Below are positions 33,214 through 41,819 of a stretch of DNA of 64,000 bases, one piece after another (the stretch's first letter is position 1; each line of letters starts with the position of its first letter). The notes under the pieces were generated by a model that worked only from the letters and a program-made list of their open reading frames with translations, searched no databases and was not told the DNA's origin. The translations under genes were made by a program, and so were the position numbers. This stretch comes from Pseudomonas yamanorum (GTDB lineage Bacteria > Pseudomonadota > Gammaproteobacteria > Pseudomonadales > Pseudomonadaceae): contig NZ_JACARE010000014.1 in assembly GCF_013386765.1 (NCBI RefSeq), positions 215,758-279,757 on the forward strand. The letters are read 5' to 3'.

Positions 33214-35406
33214 CTAGAACGTCTGCCCCAGGTTCAGATACACCGCCTTCTGGTTGTCATCGTTAAACCCATAACTGAAATTCAACGGCCCCAGCGGTGT
33301 ATCAAACCCCAGGAAAACACTGGCCGCGTTGATGTATCCGCTGTCGTACTCATTGTCGTTGTTCCACGCCCGCCCACGTTCCAGTGACGCCCCGAGGTAC
33401 AACGGGAAATCCAGCGGCAGATAAGACCGCGGCGTCAGCCGGCGATAGTAAACCGCGCGCATCAGGCTGATGTTCTGCCCGGCAATCGCATCCTCGCGGA
33501 ACCCCGACAACTGCCGCGCGCCCCCCAGCAGGAAGCTGGAAATCACCACGTCCGACTGGTCCAGCGTACGCCCGTAGCGCCCGCCGAGGATCAGTGTGTC
33601 CGGCCCGCTGCTCATGGCCTTGTCCAGCTTGAACTCCCACTGCCGATAGCGCTGGTCGGAGCCCAGCCCCGGTTCGAACTCACGGAAGGCCAGGCCGATG
33701 TCTTCACCGGTGTGGGGAAAGTACACGTTGTCGAACGAGTCGAAGGAGTACTTCAGTTCGTAGAAGCCTTCGCTGAAGTTGATGCTCGGCGAATCCCGGT
33801 CGCCAATGCGCACGTCCGCCTTGCCCCAGGCCTCGCCCACGCCGAAACGAATCTCGCCGCTGTTGCCGATCTGCCGGCCCACGTTCAGCCCGAAGCCATA
33901 GCGTTCCAGGCGGTATTCGGAGATCGGGTTGTTGTCTTCAATCAGTTCAACGTTCTGCGCCTGGGCACTGATATAGGGCGCGACGAAGTAGCGCGAGCCG
34001 GTGTCCATCGGTTGATAGAACTCGCTGTACAGTTCCTGCTTGTCACCAATCTGCACCCGCGTCAGCCATTCGGCGCCGAGGCGGTTGATGCCGTTCATGC
34101 GGTAGCTGGCGCCGAGGTTGAAGGCGCTGTCGCCGCGCATGTCATCCGACAGGTTGAGGCCCAGGCGCAGGTAATCGGTGCCGCTGCGTTTGCCCCGGGC
34201 GCTGATGACCAGGGTGTTGTCCTTGCCCTTTTTCACCACGCGGTATTGCACCTGCTCAAAGTAGTCCAGGCCGTACAGGGTGCCCATGTCGGTTTGCAGG
34301 CGGGCCAGGTCCAGCGGCTCGCCGAGGTTCTGGCGGATGTAGTAACGGATCACCTCGTCGCCCACCTTGGAGTCGTTTTCCACCTTGATCGCGGTGATCA
34401 CCGGGTTGCGCTCGCCGGGCGTGCGGGCGGCCACCAGCGAAGGGTCCACCGGCTCGGCCGGGCGCAGGTGGGCCAGGCGTACGTCGAGGGCGCGGGTGGC
34501 GCGGTAGCCGGCGTCGATCATGTCCTTGGCCCGCCCGAAGTCCGTTACGCCGTAGGCGGCCAACGGCGGCTGGATCAGCACGTCGCGGGGCGCCAGGGCC
34601 TTGAGTTGTTCCTCGGAGTTGCGCCGGGTCATCAGGGTGATGGACTGGTTGAGCACGTCCACCACGGTATTGAGTTGCTTGCGTGTGCGCAGCGGGGTGC
34701 CGATGTCGACGACGATGGCGATGTCGACCCCCATTTCCCGCGCCACATCCAGCGGGATGTTATCGGTCATGCCGCCGTCCACCAGCAGCCGGCCGTCCAG
34801 TTCCACCGGGGCAAACACCGCCGGGATCGACATGCTGGCGCGGATCACCTGGGGCAAGTGGCCTTTGCGGAACACCACCTTTTCGCCGCTGGTAATGTCG
34901 GTGGCCACGGCGCGGAAGGGGATCGGCAGCTTGTCGAAATCCCGCACGTTACTGGTGTGGGCGAACATGCTTTCCAGCAGCAAGGCCAGGTTCTGGCCCT
35001 GGATCACCCCCAGCGGCAGGCCGAGGCTTCCGTCATCGCGAAAGCTGAGTTTCTGTTTGACCAGGAAATCCCGGTCATCCTGCTTGCGCCGGAACGGCAC
35101 GTCTTCCCGTGGCGGCGCATCGGACAGGGCGAGTTTCCAGTCGATGTTCAACGCGAGTTTTTCCAGCTCGTCGATCTTGTAGCCCGAGGCGTACAGCCCG
35201 CCGATCACCGCGCCCATGCTGGTGCCGGCGATTGCATCGATGTGGATGCCCTGTTCTTCCAGGGCCTTGAGCACGCCAATGTGCGCCAGGCCACGGGCGG
35301 CGCCGCCGGAGAGCACCAGGCCGATCTTCGGGCGCGGGTTTTCGACGGCTTGGACAAGGACAGGGAACAGGCACAGCAACAGGCAGGACAACAGGCGGCG
35401 CATCAT
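33214..35406 (-). CDS. plpD: PlpD-type patatin phospholipase autotransporter (type Vd secretion)
   Basis: 730 residues from ATG 35406 (adjacent ATG at 35403). A signal peptide (ending VQA) precedes a patatin domain: the oxyanion loop LVLSGGAARGLAHIGVL, the nucleophile in AIAGTSMGAVIGG, and the second catalytic Asp in LLVDGGMTDNIP. A POTRA-like segment (about residues 310-390, GLDYFEQVQYRVVKKGKDN) leads into a C-terminal 16-strand beta barrel ending LNFSYGFNDDNQ and VYLNLGQTF. The family releases or displays a phospholipase A through its own barrel. The length is as expected for PlpD (about 728 residues). Confidence 0.93.
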   Translation of the reverse strand: MMRRLLSCLLLCLFPVLVQAVENPRPKIGLVLSGGAARGLAHIGVLKALEEQGIHIDAIAGTSMGAVIGGLYASGYKIDELEKLALNIDWKLALSDAPPREDVPFRRKQDDRDFLVKQKLSFRDDGSLGLPLGVIQGQNLALLLESMFAHTSNVRDFDKLPIPFRAVATDITSGEKVVFRKGHLPQVIRASMSIPAVFAPVELDGRLLVDGGMTDNIPLDVAREMGVDIAIVVDIGTPLRTRKQLNTVVDVLNQSITLMTRRNSEEQLKALAPRDVLIQPPLAAYGVTDFGRAKDMIDAGYRATRALDVRLAHLRPAEPVDPSLVAARTPGERNPVITAIKVENDSKVGDEVIRYYIRQNLGEPLDLARLQTDMGTLYGLDYFEQVQYRVVKKGKDNTLVISARGKRSGTDYLRLGLNLSDDMRGDSAFNLGASYRMNGINRLGAEWLTRVQIGDKQELYSEFYQPMDTGSRYFVAPYISAQAQNVELIEDNNPISEYRLERYGFGLNVGRQIGNSGEIRFGVGEAWGKADVRIGDRDSPSINFSEGFYELKYSFDSFDNVYFPHTGEDIGLAFREFEPGLGSDQRYRQWEFKLDKAMSSGPDTLILGGRYGRTLDQSDVVISSFLLGGARQLSGFREDAIAGQNISLMRAVYYRRLTPRSYLPLDFPLYLGASLERGRAWNNDNEYDSGYINAASVFLGFDTPLGPLNFSYGFNDDNQKAVYLNLGQTF

Positions 35407-35486
35407 CAATCTCAAGGCTGGGCGATAAAGGCCGGTATTATAGCCACTCGATCCTTTCAACCCGCCAAGCAGGAGCCTGTCAATTC

Positions 35487-35774
35487 ATGTCAGCGGCCAA
35501 ACCCGAAATTGTCATCACCTATTGCACCCAGTGCCAGTGGCTGTTGCGCGCCGCCTGGCTGGCCCAGGAACTGTTGAGCACCTTTGCCGATGACCTGGGC
35601 AAAGTGGCTCTGGAACCGGCCACCGGCGGCGCGTTTCGGATTACCTGCGACGGTGTGCAGATCTGGGAGCGCAAGGCCGACGGTGGCTTCCCGGAAGCCA
35701 AGGTGCTCAAGCAGCGGGTGCGCGACCAGATCGACCCGCAACGGGACCTGGGGCATAACGACCGCGTGCAATAA
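35487..35774 (+). CDS. SelT/SelW/SelH-family protein with CxxC
   Basis: 95 residues. Thioredoxin-like fold with the active-site CTQC (ITYCTQCQWLLRAAW), where animal relatives carry CxxU. Conserved blocks GGAFRITCDGVQIWERKADG and FPEAKVLKQRVRD complete the family. It is probably a small redox protein. It is divergent from plpD, with an 80-bp gap. Confidence 0.9.
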   Translation: MSAAKPEIVITYCTQCQWLLRAAWLAQELLSTFADDLGKVALEPATGGAFRITCDGVQIWERKADGGFPEAKVLKQRVRDQIDPQRDLGHNDRVQ

Positions 35775-35782
35775 AAAGACGG

Positions 35783-36064
35783 CTATTTGCTGGCCATGCG
35801 CTGTTTGATCCAACTGACGACCACCGTCAGCACCAACCCGCCGACCCCGCCGCCGATGATGTTGCTGGCCAGCGCGGCCAGCGTCAGGTCAGTGGCGGTT
35901 TCAGTGCCGGTGATCAGCGAGACGAGTTGGCCCAATACCAGGCCGCCAACCCCGCCGACCAGGGTATTGAGCCCGGTGCCCAGGCTTTGTTTGCCCAGGC
36001 CCGCGATCTGCCCGCCGATGGCGCCGCTGATGATCTGAAGAACCAGGCTGATGAAGATTTCCAT
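35783..36064 (-). CDS. Small Gly-rich membrane protein
   Basis: 93 residues from ATG 36064, chosen because CAGGGG lies before it. Two or three hydrophobic segments rich in glycine: LVLQIISGAIGGQIAGLGK, LVGGVGGLVLGQLVSLI and NIIGGGVGGLVLTVVVSWI. The end is basic (KQRMASK). It is like phage- or GlsB-type small membrane proteins but I cannot assign a family. Confidence 0.75.
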   Translation of the reverse strand: MEIFISLVLQIISGAIGGQIAGLGKQSLGTGLNTLVGGVGGLVLGQLVSLITGTETATDLTLAALASNIIGGGVGGLVLTVVVSWIKQRMASK

Positions 36065-36195
36065 GGTGCAACCCCTGCATCGCGTTGATGGAGTGACCAC
36101 TCGCTTGCAGCAACTTCAAAAAGCACCCGGGCTGTCGTCGAGAAGTCTGGATCCGTTGAACGACCACACACTGTCACGGACCCACAAAGTATAGA

Positions 36196-37077
36196 TCAGG
36201 CCGCAGTGGCGGGTTGCTTGGCGGGTTTGGCGCTGCCCATCAGCCCGGACACCACAATGGCGACAATGATCAGCGCGCCGCCCATCAGCATGCGCAAGGT
36301 CGGGGTTTCGGCAAACAGCAGCCAGGCCACCGTGATGCCGTACACCGGCTCCATGGCGAATACCACCGCTGCGGTGCGCGCCTTGAGCACCGCGAGGCTG
36401 GCGACAAACAGGCTATGCGCCAGGCCGGTGCAGAACACCCCGAGCAAGCCGATCCACAGCCAGTCCAGCGCACGCACCTCGGACAGCCCGGGCGCCGCGA
36501 CCGGTAACAAGCACAGCGCCACTACCACGTTCTGGCACAAGGCGGCCTGCACTGGCGGAATGCGCCCGCTGGCGCGGTTGTTCAATGACAGCAGCGAGAA
36601 CAGCAAACCGGAACCGACCGCCCACAATAGGCCGCTGGTGGCTTGGCTGGCGAGGTTGAAGTCCGGGGTGACCAGCACCAGCCCGATGCTCACCAGCACC
36701 ACCAGCAGGATTTCATTGGCGCGGATCCGCTCGCGGAAAATCAGGCCTTCGAGGATCACGGTAAATGCCGGGAAGGTGGTGAAGCCCAGGGTGGCGATGG
36801 CCACGCCTGCAATCTTTACCGCAATAAAGAAACTCACCCAATGCGCGGCCAACAGCAGGCCGCTGACCAGCAGGCGGCGCCAGTCCCGGGCTTGCAGCTT
36901 TTGCCAGGTGGTGTTGCTGGCAAAACGCGCGAAGATCGCCAGGGCAATCACCGCGAACGCGGCGCGGCCGAACACGATAATCGCCGGTGAAGCGGCCGCC
37001 AGTTTGCCGAACACGCCGGTGAGGCCAAACATCAATGCGCCGATATGCAGGGCGCCGAGGGCTGTGCGGGGAGTCAT
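36196..37077 (-). CDS. DMT-superfamily permease (EamA family)
   Basis: 293 residues with ten hydrophobic segments in two EamA repeats: ALGALHIGALMFGLTGVFGK begins the first and SGLLWAVGSGLLFSLLSL the second. Family members export amino acids, purines or drugs. The C-terminal tail is polar (SAKPAKQPATAA). It stands alone between the small membrane protein and a REPIN; the neighbouring AraC gene is not divergent to it, so control is unclear. Confidence 0.9.
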   Translation of the reverse strand: MTPRTALGALHIGALMFGLTGVFGKLAAASPAIIVFGRAAFAVIALAIFARFASNTTWQKLQARDWRRLLVSGLLLAAHWVSFFIAVKIAGVAIATLGFTTFPAFTVILEGLIFRERIRANEILLVVLVSIGLVLVTPDFNLASQATSGLLWAVGSGLLFSLLSLNNRASGRIPPVQAALCQNVVVALCLLPVAAPGLSEVRALDWLWIGLLGVFCTGLAHSLFVASLAVLKARTAAVVFAMEPVYGITVAWLLFAETPTLRMLMGGALIIVAIVVSGLMGSAKPAKQPATAA

Positions 37078-37201
37078 TGCGATCCTTAGGCAACGGGTTG
37101 TTTACAGGATCGCAGTCTAGAGGGTTGCAGGCATTCGCGTCTGTCGTCGAGCTCGCGGGTTTTGTCGCAGGACTCTTGTTTCAAAAGCCGAGGAGATCAA
37201 A

Positions 37202-37290
37202 TGTGGGAGCTGGCTTGCCTGCGATAGCGGAGGGTCAGTCAATCAATTATTAGCTGATCCACTGCTATCGCAGGCAAGCCAGCTCCTACA
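37202..37290. repeat. REPIN, GAGCTGGCTTGCC class, overlapping a gene end
   Basis: TGTGGGAGCTGGCTTGCCTG at the left and its complement at the right. The AraC-type gene stops at 37239, inside this element, so it supplies the codons for the tail SPVGAGLPAIAVDQLIID. Confidence 0.9.
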
Positions 37291-38036
37291 GGAGACCGCG
37301 CTCGTCGAATGGCTCCGGGAGAGCTGCCAAACTCCCGCAACATCGCCGCGGCAAAAGCACTTTGCGAACCATAGCCAACCCGCACGGCAATCTCGCCGAT
37401 GGGTAACTGGCTGTCGCGCAGCAAGCCACGGGCCATCTGCAAGCGCCGGCTGCGGATGTAGTCCATCGGCGTCTGCCCGCATTCCGCCACAAACCGCGCA
37501 TGCAGGCGGGCGACGGACAGGTCGGCGATCTTCGCCAGATCTGCCACTTGCAACGGGTGCGCGGCGTGCCGCTGGATATGCGCATTGAACGCGGCATACG
37601 GCAGGCGCTTGCCCACCGGCGGTTGTGCGAGATTGAGGCTCGCCAGCAACAATACCGCACCTTGCTGGACGATCAGCGGATCGTCCACCGGGCTGCTCGC
37701 CAGCCACTGCACCAGTTGGCTTTGGCGGTGGTCGAGGGTCAGGTGTGCGCACTGGTCGAGCAAGCGGCGGCTGGCGTCGGCATGCTCGCCCAGGGATTGC
37801 GCCAACCAGTGTTCGTCGGGCACGTCCAGCACCAGGCAGCGGCTGCCATCGCGACTGATGCACGCGTGGTGGGCGGTGTAGGGCAGCACCATCACGCTGC
37901 TGTGCTGCACCTGGCTGCCTCGGCCATCCACCTCGAAGTCCAGATGCCCGGACAGGCCAAACACCAGCTGTGCGTGGTCGTGGCTGTGGGCGATGGGCTC
38001 TTCGACGTAGTGGCGTAGCGTGAGGTTGGGTCTCAT
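37239..38036 (-). CDS. AraC-family transcriptional regulator
   Basis: 265 residues from ATG 38036 (MRPNLTLRHYVEEPIAHSHD). The N-terminal cupin domain (HDHAQLVFGLSGHLDFEVDG) precedes a double helix-turn-helix, with DLAKIADLSVARLHARFVAE, GQTPMDYIRSRRLQMARGLL, LPIGEIAVRVGYGSQSAFAA and a terminal LREFGSSPGAIRRA. The final 15 or so residues are encoded by a REPIN and are likely to be a late addition. The 127-bp gap to the divergent LpxH-like gene could hold a shared promoter. Confidence 0.9.
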   Translation of the reverse strand: MRPNLTLRHYVEEPIAHSHDHAQLVFGLSGHLDFEVDGRGSQVQHSSVMVLPYTAHHACISRDGSRCLVLDVPDEHWLAQSLGEHADASRRLLDQCAHLTLDHRQSQLVQWLASSPVDDPLIVQQGAVLLLASLNLAQPPVGKRLPYAAFNAHIQRHAAHPLQVADLAKIADLSVARLHARFVAECGQTPMDYIRSRRLQMARGLLRDSQLPIGEIAVRVGYGSQSAFAAAMLREFGSSPGAIRRARSPVGAGLPAIAVDQLIID

Positions 38037-38169
38037 CGCAATCTCCTGGGCAGGCCCGCAGTTTACATCGCTTCGCCGTCTGTGAGCGCTGTCATCAGAC
38101 TGACGCAACACTGTCATGGGCTATTAACTCCATGGGCGCAAGCTCGCGAAAACACCGTGAGGCATGCCC

Positions 38170-38979
38170 ATGACCAGCGCCGAACTCGCCAAGCCCAGCC
38201 GTAAGCAACGCGTGCGTACCCTGTGGATTTCCGACGTGCATTTGGGCACCCGGGATTGCCAGGCCGAACACCTTTCGCATTTTCTCAAGGGCTACCACGC
38301 CGACAAGGTCTACCTGGTGGGCGATATCATCGACGGCTGGAAGCTGCGCAGCGGCATGTATTGGCCCCAAGCCCACACCAACGTGATCCGCCGCCTGCTC
38401 ACCATGAGCAAGCGCGGCACCGAGGTGATCTACGTCACCGGCAACCATGATGAGTTCCTGCGGCGCTATTCGAAGCTGATCCTCGGCAACATCCAGTTGG
38501 TCGACGAAGCGGTGCATGTGACTGCCGATGGCCGGCATTTGCTGGTGATCCACGGCGATCAGTTCGACGTGATCACCCGTTATCACCGCTGGCTGGCGTT
38601 CCTTGGCGACTCGGCCTACGAGTTCACCCTTACCCTCAACCGCTGGTTGAACCACTGGCGGGCGCGTTATGGCTACGGCTATTGGTCGTTGTCGGCGTAC
38701 CTCAAGCACAAGGTCAAGACGGCGGTGAGCTTTATCAGTGATTTCGAAGAAGCGATTGCCCACGAAGTGACCAAGCGCGAATTGCACGGTGTGGTGTGCG
38801 GGCATATTCACCACGCGGAGATTCGCAAGGTGGGCGAGGTGGATTACCTCAATTGCGGGGATTGGGTGGAGTCGTGCACGGCATTGATCGAGCACTGGGA
38901 CGGGCATATCGAGTTGTATCGGTTGGCGGATGCCCAGGCCAAGGAGGCGCAGCTCAAGGCCGAGATGGTTGTGGGCTAA
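38170..38979 (+). CDS. UDP-2,3-diacylglucosamine diphosphatase-like metallophosphoesterase
   Basis: 269 residues from ATG 38170, preferred because GAGG at 38159-38162 is 7 bp away; ATG 38164 is too close. The calcineurin-like metal site is complete: LWISDVHLGTRDCQ (Asp, His), VGDIIDGWKLR, VTGNHDEFL, and the C-terminal CGHIHHAEIRKVG. It is a cytosolic LpxH-like enzyme of unproven substrate; pseudomonads have a separate canonical LpxH, so this may be a second, specialised hydrolase. Confidence 0.88.
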   Translation: MTSAELAKPSRKQRVRTLWISDVHLGTRDCQAEHLSHFLKGYHADKVYLVGDIIDGWKLRSGMYWPQAHTNVIRRLLTMSKRGTEVIYVTGNHDEFLRRYSKLILGNIQLVDEAVHVTADGRHLLVIHGDQFDVITRYHRWLAFLGDSAYEFTLTLNRWLNHWRARYGYGYWSLSAYLKHKVKTAVSFISDFEEAIAHEVTKRELHGVVCGHIHHAEIRKVGEVDYLNCGDWVESCTALIEHWDGHIELYRLADAQAKEAQLKAEMVVG

Positions 38980-38997
38980 AGACTGGCGCGGTCCGAA

Positions 38998-39084
38998 TGT
39001 GGGAGCTGGCTTGCCTGCGATGCAGACGCCTCGGTCTGTCTGTAAAACCGAGTTGATGCTATCGCAGGCAAGCCAGCTCCCACA
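38998..39084. repeat. REPIN, GAGCTGGCTTGCC class
   Basis: TGTGGGAGCTGGCTTGCCTG and its complement separate the convergent LpxH-like and phhC genes. Confidence 0.9.
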
Positions 39085-39104
39085 TTTTTATCGGGTTTCT
39101 TCAG

Positions 39105-40301
39105 TTAGCTATTGGAGACATCGGCGATTGCCTCAGCCAGCAACGTCAACCGCGTCGCATCAATCCCCGCCACGTTTGCACGCCCGGAATTGACCATATA
39201 CACGCTGTGCTTCTCCCGCAGTTGCTTCACCTGCTCGGCACTCAACCCGGTATAGGAAAACATCCCGCGTTGCGCCGCGATATGCGCAAACCGCTCCGAC
39301 AAACCATGCGGCGCCAAGGCTTCCACCAACCCGGAACGCAACTGTGCAATCCGCGCCCGCATCGCTTCAACTTCCTCGGCCCACTGCTTTTTCAACCCGG
39401 TATCACCCAGAATGGTCGCCACTACCGCAGCACCATGATCCGGCGGCGTCGACCACAGGTTGCGCGCAATAAACGCCAGTTGGCTGCGCACATCCGTCAG
39501 TTTCTCGGCGTTCGTCGCGCACACAATCAGCGCGCCCACGCGGTCGCTGTACAGGCCAAAGTTCTTCGAGCACGAACTGGTGATCAACACCTCAGGCAGC
39601 TCAGCCGCAAACAACCGCACCGCCCACGCATCCTGTTCCAGGCCGTCGCCAAAGCCCTGGTAGGCAAAGTCGATCAGCGGCAGCAGCTCGCGCTCGCGGA
39701 CGATGGTCAGCACCTGGCGCCAGTCGTCCTGTGACAGGTCGAAGCCGGTCGGGTTGTGGCAGCAAGCATGCAGCAACACCACATCGCCTTTTGGCACCGT
39801 GGACAGCGTGGCCAGCATCGCCGCCACATCCAGGCGGTTGTCGCTGCCCACATACGGGTAATGGCTGACCTTGAGCCCGGCCTTGGCGAAGATGGTTTCG
39901 TGGATCGGCCAGGTCGGGTTGCTCAGCCACACGCCACGGCCGGGCAGGCTGTGAGCGATAAAGTCGGCGCTCAGGCGCAGCGCGCCGGTGCCGCCTGGCG
40001 TCTGGGTGGCGCCGGCACGGCGTGCGCTCAGCAGCGGCGAACCGGCGCCCAGCACCAGCTCACTGACCAGCGCGCCGAACGCGGCATTGCCGTGGCCGCC
40101 GATGTAGGTCTTGGTGGTTTGTTGCTCCACCAGGCGCTGCTCGGCCAGCTTCACCGATTGCGGGATCGGTGTCAGGCCCTGGTCGTCCTTGTACACGCCC
40201 ACGCCAAGATCGAACTTGTTCGGGTTCGGGTCCTGGGCATACAGCTCCATCAGCCCGAGGATCGGGTCGCCGGGCACCCGGCCAATCGCGTCAAAATGCA
40301 T
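39105..40301 (-). CDS. phhC: Aromatic amino acid aminotransferase
   Basis: 398 residues from ATG 40301. A fold-type I aminotransferase of the aspartate/aromatic class: [19 protein letters not shown] at the start, LLHACCHNPTGFDLSQDDW, PLIDFAYQGFGDGLEQD, the PLP lysine in SSCSKNFGLYSDRVGAL, and SGRANVAGID near the C terminus. It converts tyrosine to 4-hydroxyphenylpyruvate for the homogentisate route. Its start overlaps the phhB stop (TAATG), so it is translationally coupled and is the last gene of the phh operon. Confidence 0.92.
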   Translation of the reverse strand: MHFDAIGRVPGDPILGLMELYAQDPNPNKFDLGVGVYKDDQGLTPIPQSVKLAEQRLVEQQTTKTYIGGHGNAAFGALVSELVLGAGSPLLSARRAGATQTPGGTGALRLSADFIAHSLPGRGVWLSNPTWPIHETIFAKAGLKVSHYPYVGSDNRLDVAAMLATLSTVPKGDVVLLHACCHNPTGFDLSQDDWRQVLTIVRERELLPLIDFAYQGFGDGLEQDAWAVRLFAAELPEVLITSSCSKNFGLYSDRVGALIVCATNAEKLTDVRSQLAFIARNLWSTPPDHGAAVVATILGDTGLKKQWAEEVEAMRARIAQLRSGLVEALAPHGLSERFAHIAAQRGMFSYTGLSAEQVKQLREKHSVYMVNSGRANVAGIDATRLTLLAEAIADVSNS

Positions 40302-40657
40302 TACTTGCGGCCCTCGGCATCCTTGGCTACTTCGTCGGTGCGCGCGGCCATGATGAAGTCGTTGCGGTGCAGGCCCTTGATGGAGTGGCTCCACCAGGTC
40401 ACGGTGACTTTGCCCCATTCGGTGAGCAGGCCTGGGTGATGGCCTTCAGCCTCGGAGATCACGCCCACCGCGTTGGTGAACGCCAGGGCGAATTTGAAAT
40501 TCTTGAACAGGAAGACCTTTTCCAGCTGCATTACGCCGTCGCGTACTTCGATGTTCCAGTCGGGGATCTGCTTGATCAGCACCGGCAACTCTTCGTCGCT
40601 GACTTGCGGGGCATCGGCGCGGCAGGCTTCGCAGTGGGCTTGGTTCAACGTGGTCAT
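40301..40657 (-). CDS. phhB: Pterin-4-alpha-carbinolamine dehydratase
   Basis: 118 residues from ATG 40657, preceded by AGGAA. The catalytic region reads [20 protein letters not shown] then [13 protein letters not shown]. It dehydrates 4a-hydroxytetrahydropterin so that the PhhA cofactor can be recycled, and is also reported to support phhA expression. The extra N-terminal segment [15 protein letters not shown] with two cysteines is usual in pseudomonads. Confidence 0.95.
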   Translation of the reverse strand: MTTLNQAHCEACRADAPQVSDEELPVLIKQIPDWNIEVRDGVMQLEKVFLFKNFKFALAFTNAVGVISEAEGHHPGLLTEWGKVTVTWWSHSIKGLHRNDFIMAARTDEVAKDAEGRK

Positions 40658-40762
40658 GTGGGTATTCCTGAAATCGAGTGTTTGGAAAACGGTCGTCAGT
40701 GGCGTCACCCTAAAGCAACGCGCGGCCAGGGAACAGACTCACCTGGCCTTAAAAGCCGCGGT

Positions 40763-41554
40763 TCACGCCGCCTTGGGCTTGGGCGGGAATTTCGGCGCGT
40801 GCAGCCCCAGCTGCATCCCGCGCTCGACCATGCCCATGATGTCTTCCTGCGCCACTTCGAACAGGCGCTTGAGGTTGGGCAGGGCGAAGTACAGCGGTTG
40901 CAGGATGTCGATGCGGTACGGCGTGCGCATCGCTTCCAGCGGGTCGAAGGCTTGGTGCTCGGGCTCGTCCGAGAGGCAGTACACCGTCTCCTTGGGCGAA
41001 GACAGAATGCCGCCACCGTAGATGCGCCGGCCTTCGGGCGTGTCCACCAGGCCGAACTCGATCGTCATCCAGTACAGCCGCGCCAGGTACACGCGCTGTT
41101 CCTTGGTGGCGGCCAGGCCGAGCTTGCCGTAGGTGTGGGTGAATTCTGCGAACCAGGGGTTGGTCAGCAGTGGGCAGTGGCCGAAGATCTCGTGAAAAAT
41201 ATCCGGTTCCTGCAGGTAATCCAGCTCTTCGCGGGTACGAATAAACGTCGCCACCGGAAACTGTTTGTTGGCGAGTAATTCGAAAAAGGTCTGGAAGGGG
41301 ATCAGCGCCGGTACCCGGGCCACTTGCCAGCCGGTGGTCTCGGCCAGCACTTTGTTGATTTCCGCCAGTTGCGGAATGCGGTCGTGGGGCAGGCCGAGCT
41401 TGTCGATGCCGTCCAGGTATTCCTGGCAGGCGCGGCCCTCGATCACTTTCAACTGGCGCGTGATCAGGGTGTTCCACACCGCATGTTCTTCGGGCGGGTA
41501 GTCGATAAAACCGTTCGCGTCGGGCTCGCGGGCCACGTACTGCGTCTGCTTCAT
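40763..41554 (-). CDS. phhA: Phenylalanine-4-hydroxylase
   Basis: 263 residues. The iron site is visible: DIFHEIFGHCPLLTN supplies two His, and WMTIEFGLVD the Glu. It makes tyrosine from phenylalanine with tetrahydropterin and O2. A strong GGAGAGCAGC site precedes the ATG. It is the first gene of the phhABC operon; the 105-bp phhA-phhB gap is the largest in the unit. Regulation is from the divergent PhhR. Confidence 0.96.
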   Translation of the reverse strand: MKQTQYVAREPDANGFIDYPPEEHAVWNTLITRQLKVIEGRACQEYLDGIDKLGLPHDRIPQLAEINKVLAETTGWQVARVPALIPFQTFFELLANKQFPVATFIRTREELDYLQEPDIFHEIFGHCPLLTNPWFAEFTHTYGKLGLAATKEQRVYLARLYWMTIEFGLVDTPEGRRIYGGGILSSPKETVYCLSDEPEHQAFDPLEAMRTPYRIDILQPLYFALPNLKRLFEVAQEDIMGMVERGMQLGLHAPKFPPKPKAA

Positions 41555-41672
41555 GCTGCTCTCCTGCTAGGCATTCGTTCTTGTTATGTCCTGGGATGAG
41601 CCTATTGATACGCGCCTTGGGCCGGGAAGCCATCCAGGGTTGCGGGGTTATGTAGGAAAAGTTACCGAATTT

Positions 41673-41690
41673 CGTAAAGTTTTCGTTACG
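41673..41690. promoter_or_regulatory. Candidate PhhR/TyrR box
   Basis: CGTAAA-GTTTTC-GTTACG matches the TyrR-box pattern TGTAAA-N6-TTTACA at most positions. It lies in the 265-bp divergent region of phhA and phhR, 119 bp from phhA. Confidence 0.6.
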
Positions 41691-41819
41691 GTTTTGCGCT
41701 TTAACGCTGTGCGCAGTGATTTGTCGGTGTGAAAAGTCTTGCAGCTGTCACATAATCTTGACGATTATCTGCGCCCAGCGGCAAAAAGACGCAGCGCCTC
41801 CACCTTTTCGGGCCTCCTC

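Noticed and set aside
33712..35577. A 621-codon plus-strand open frame
   Set aside because: It is antisense to plpD; the translation has no start context or family resemblance.
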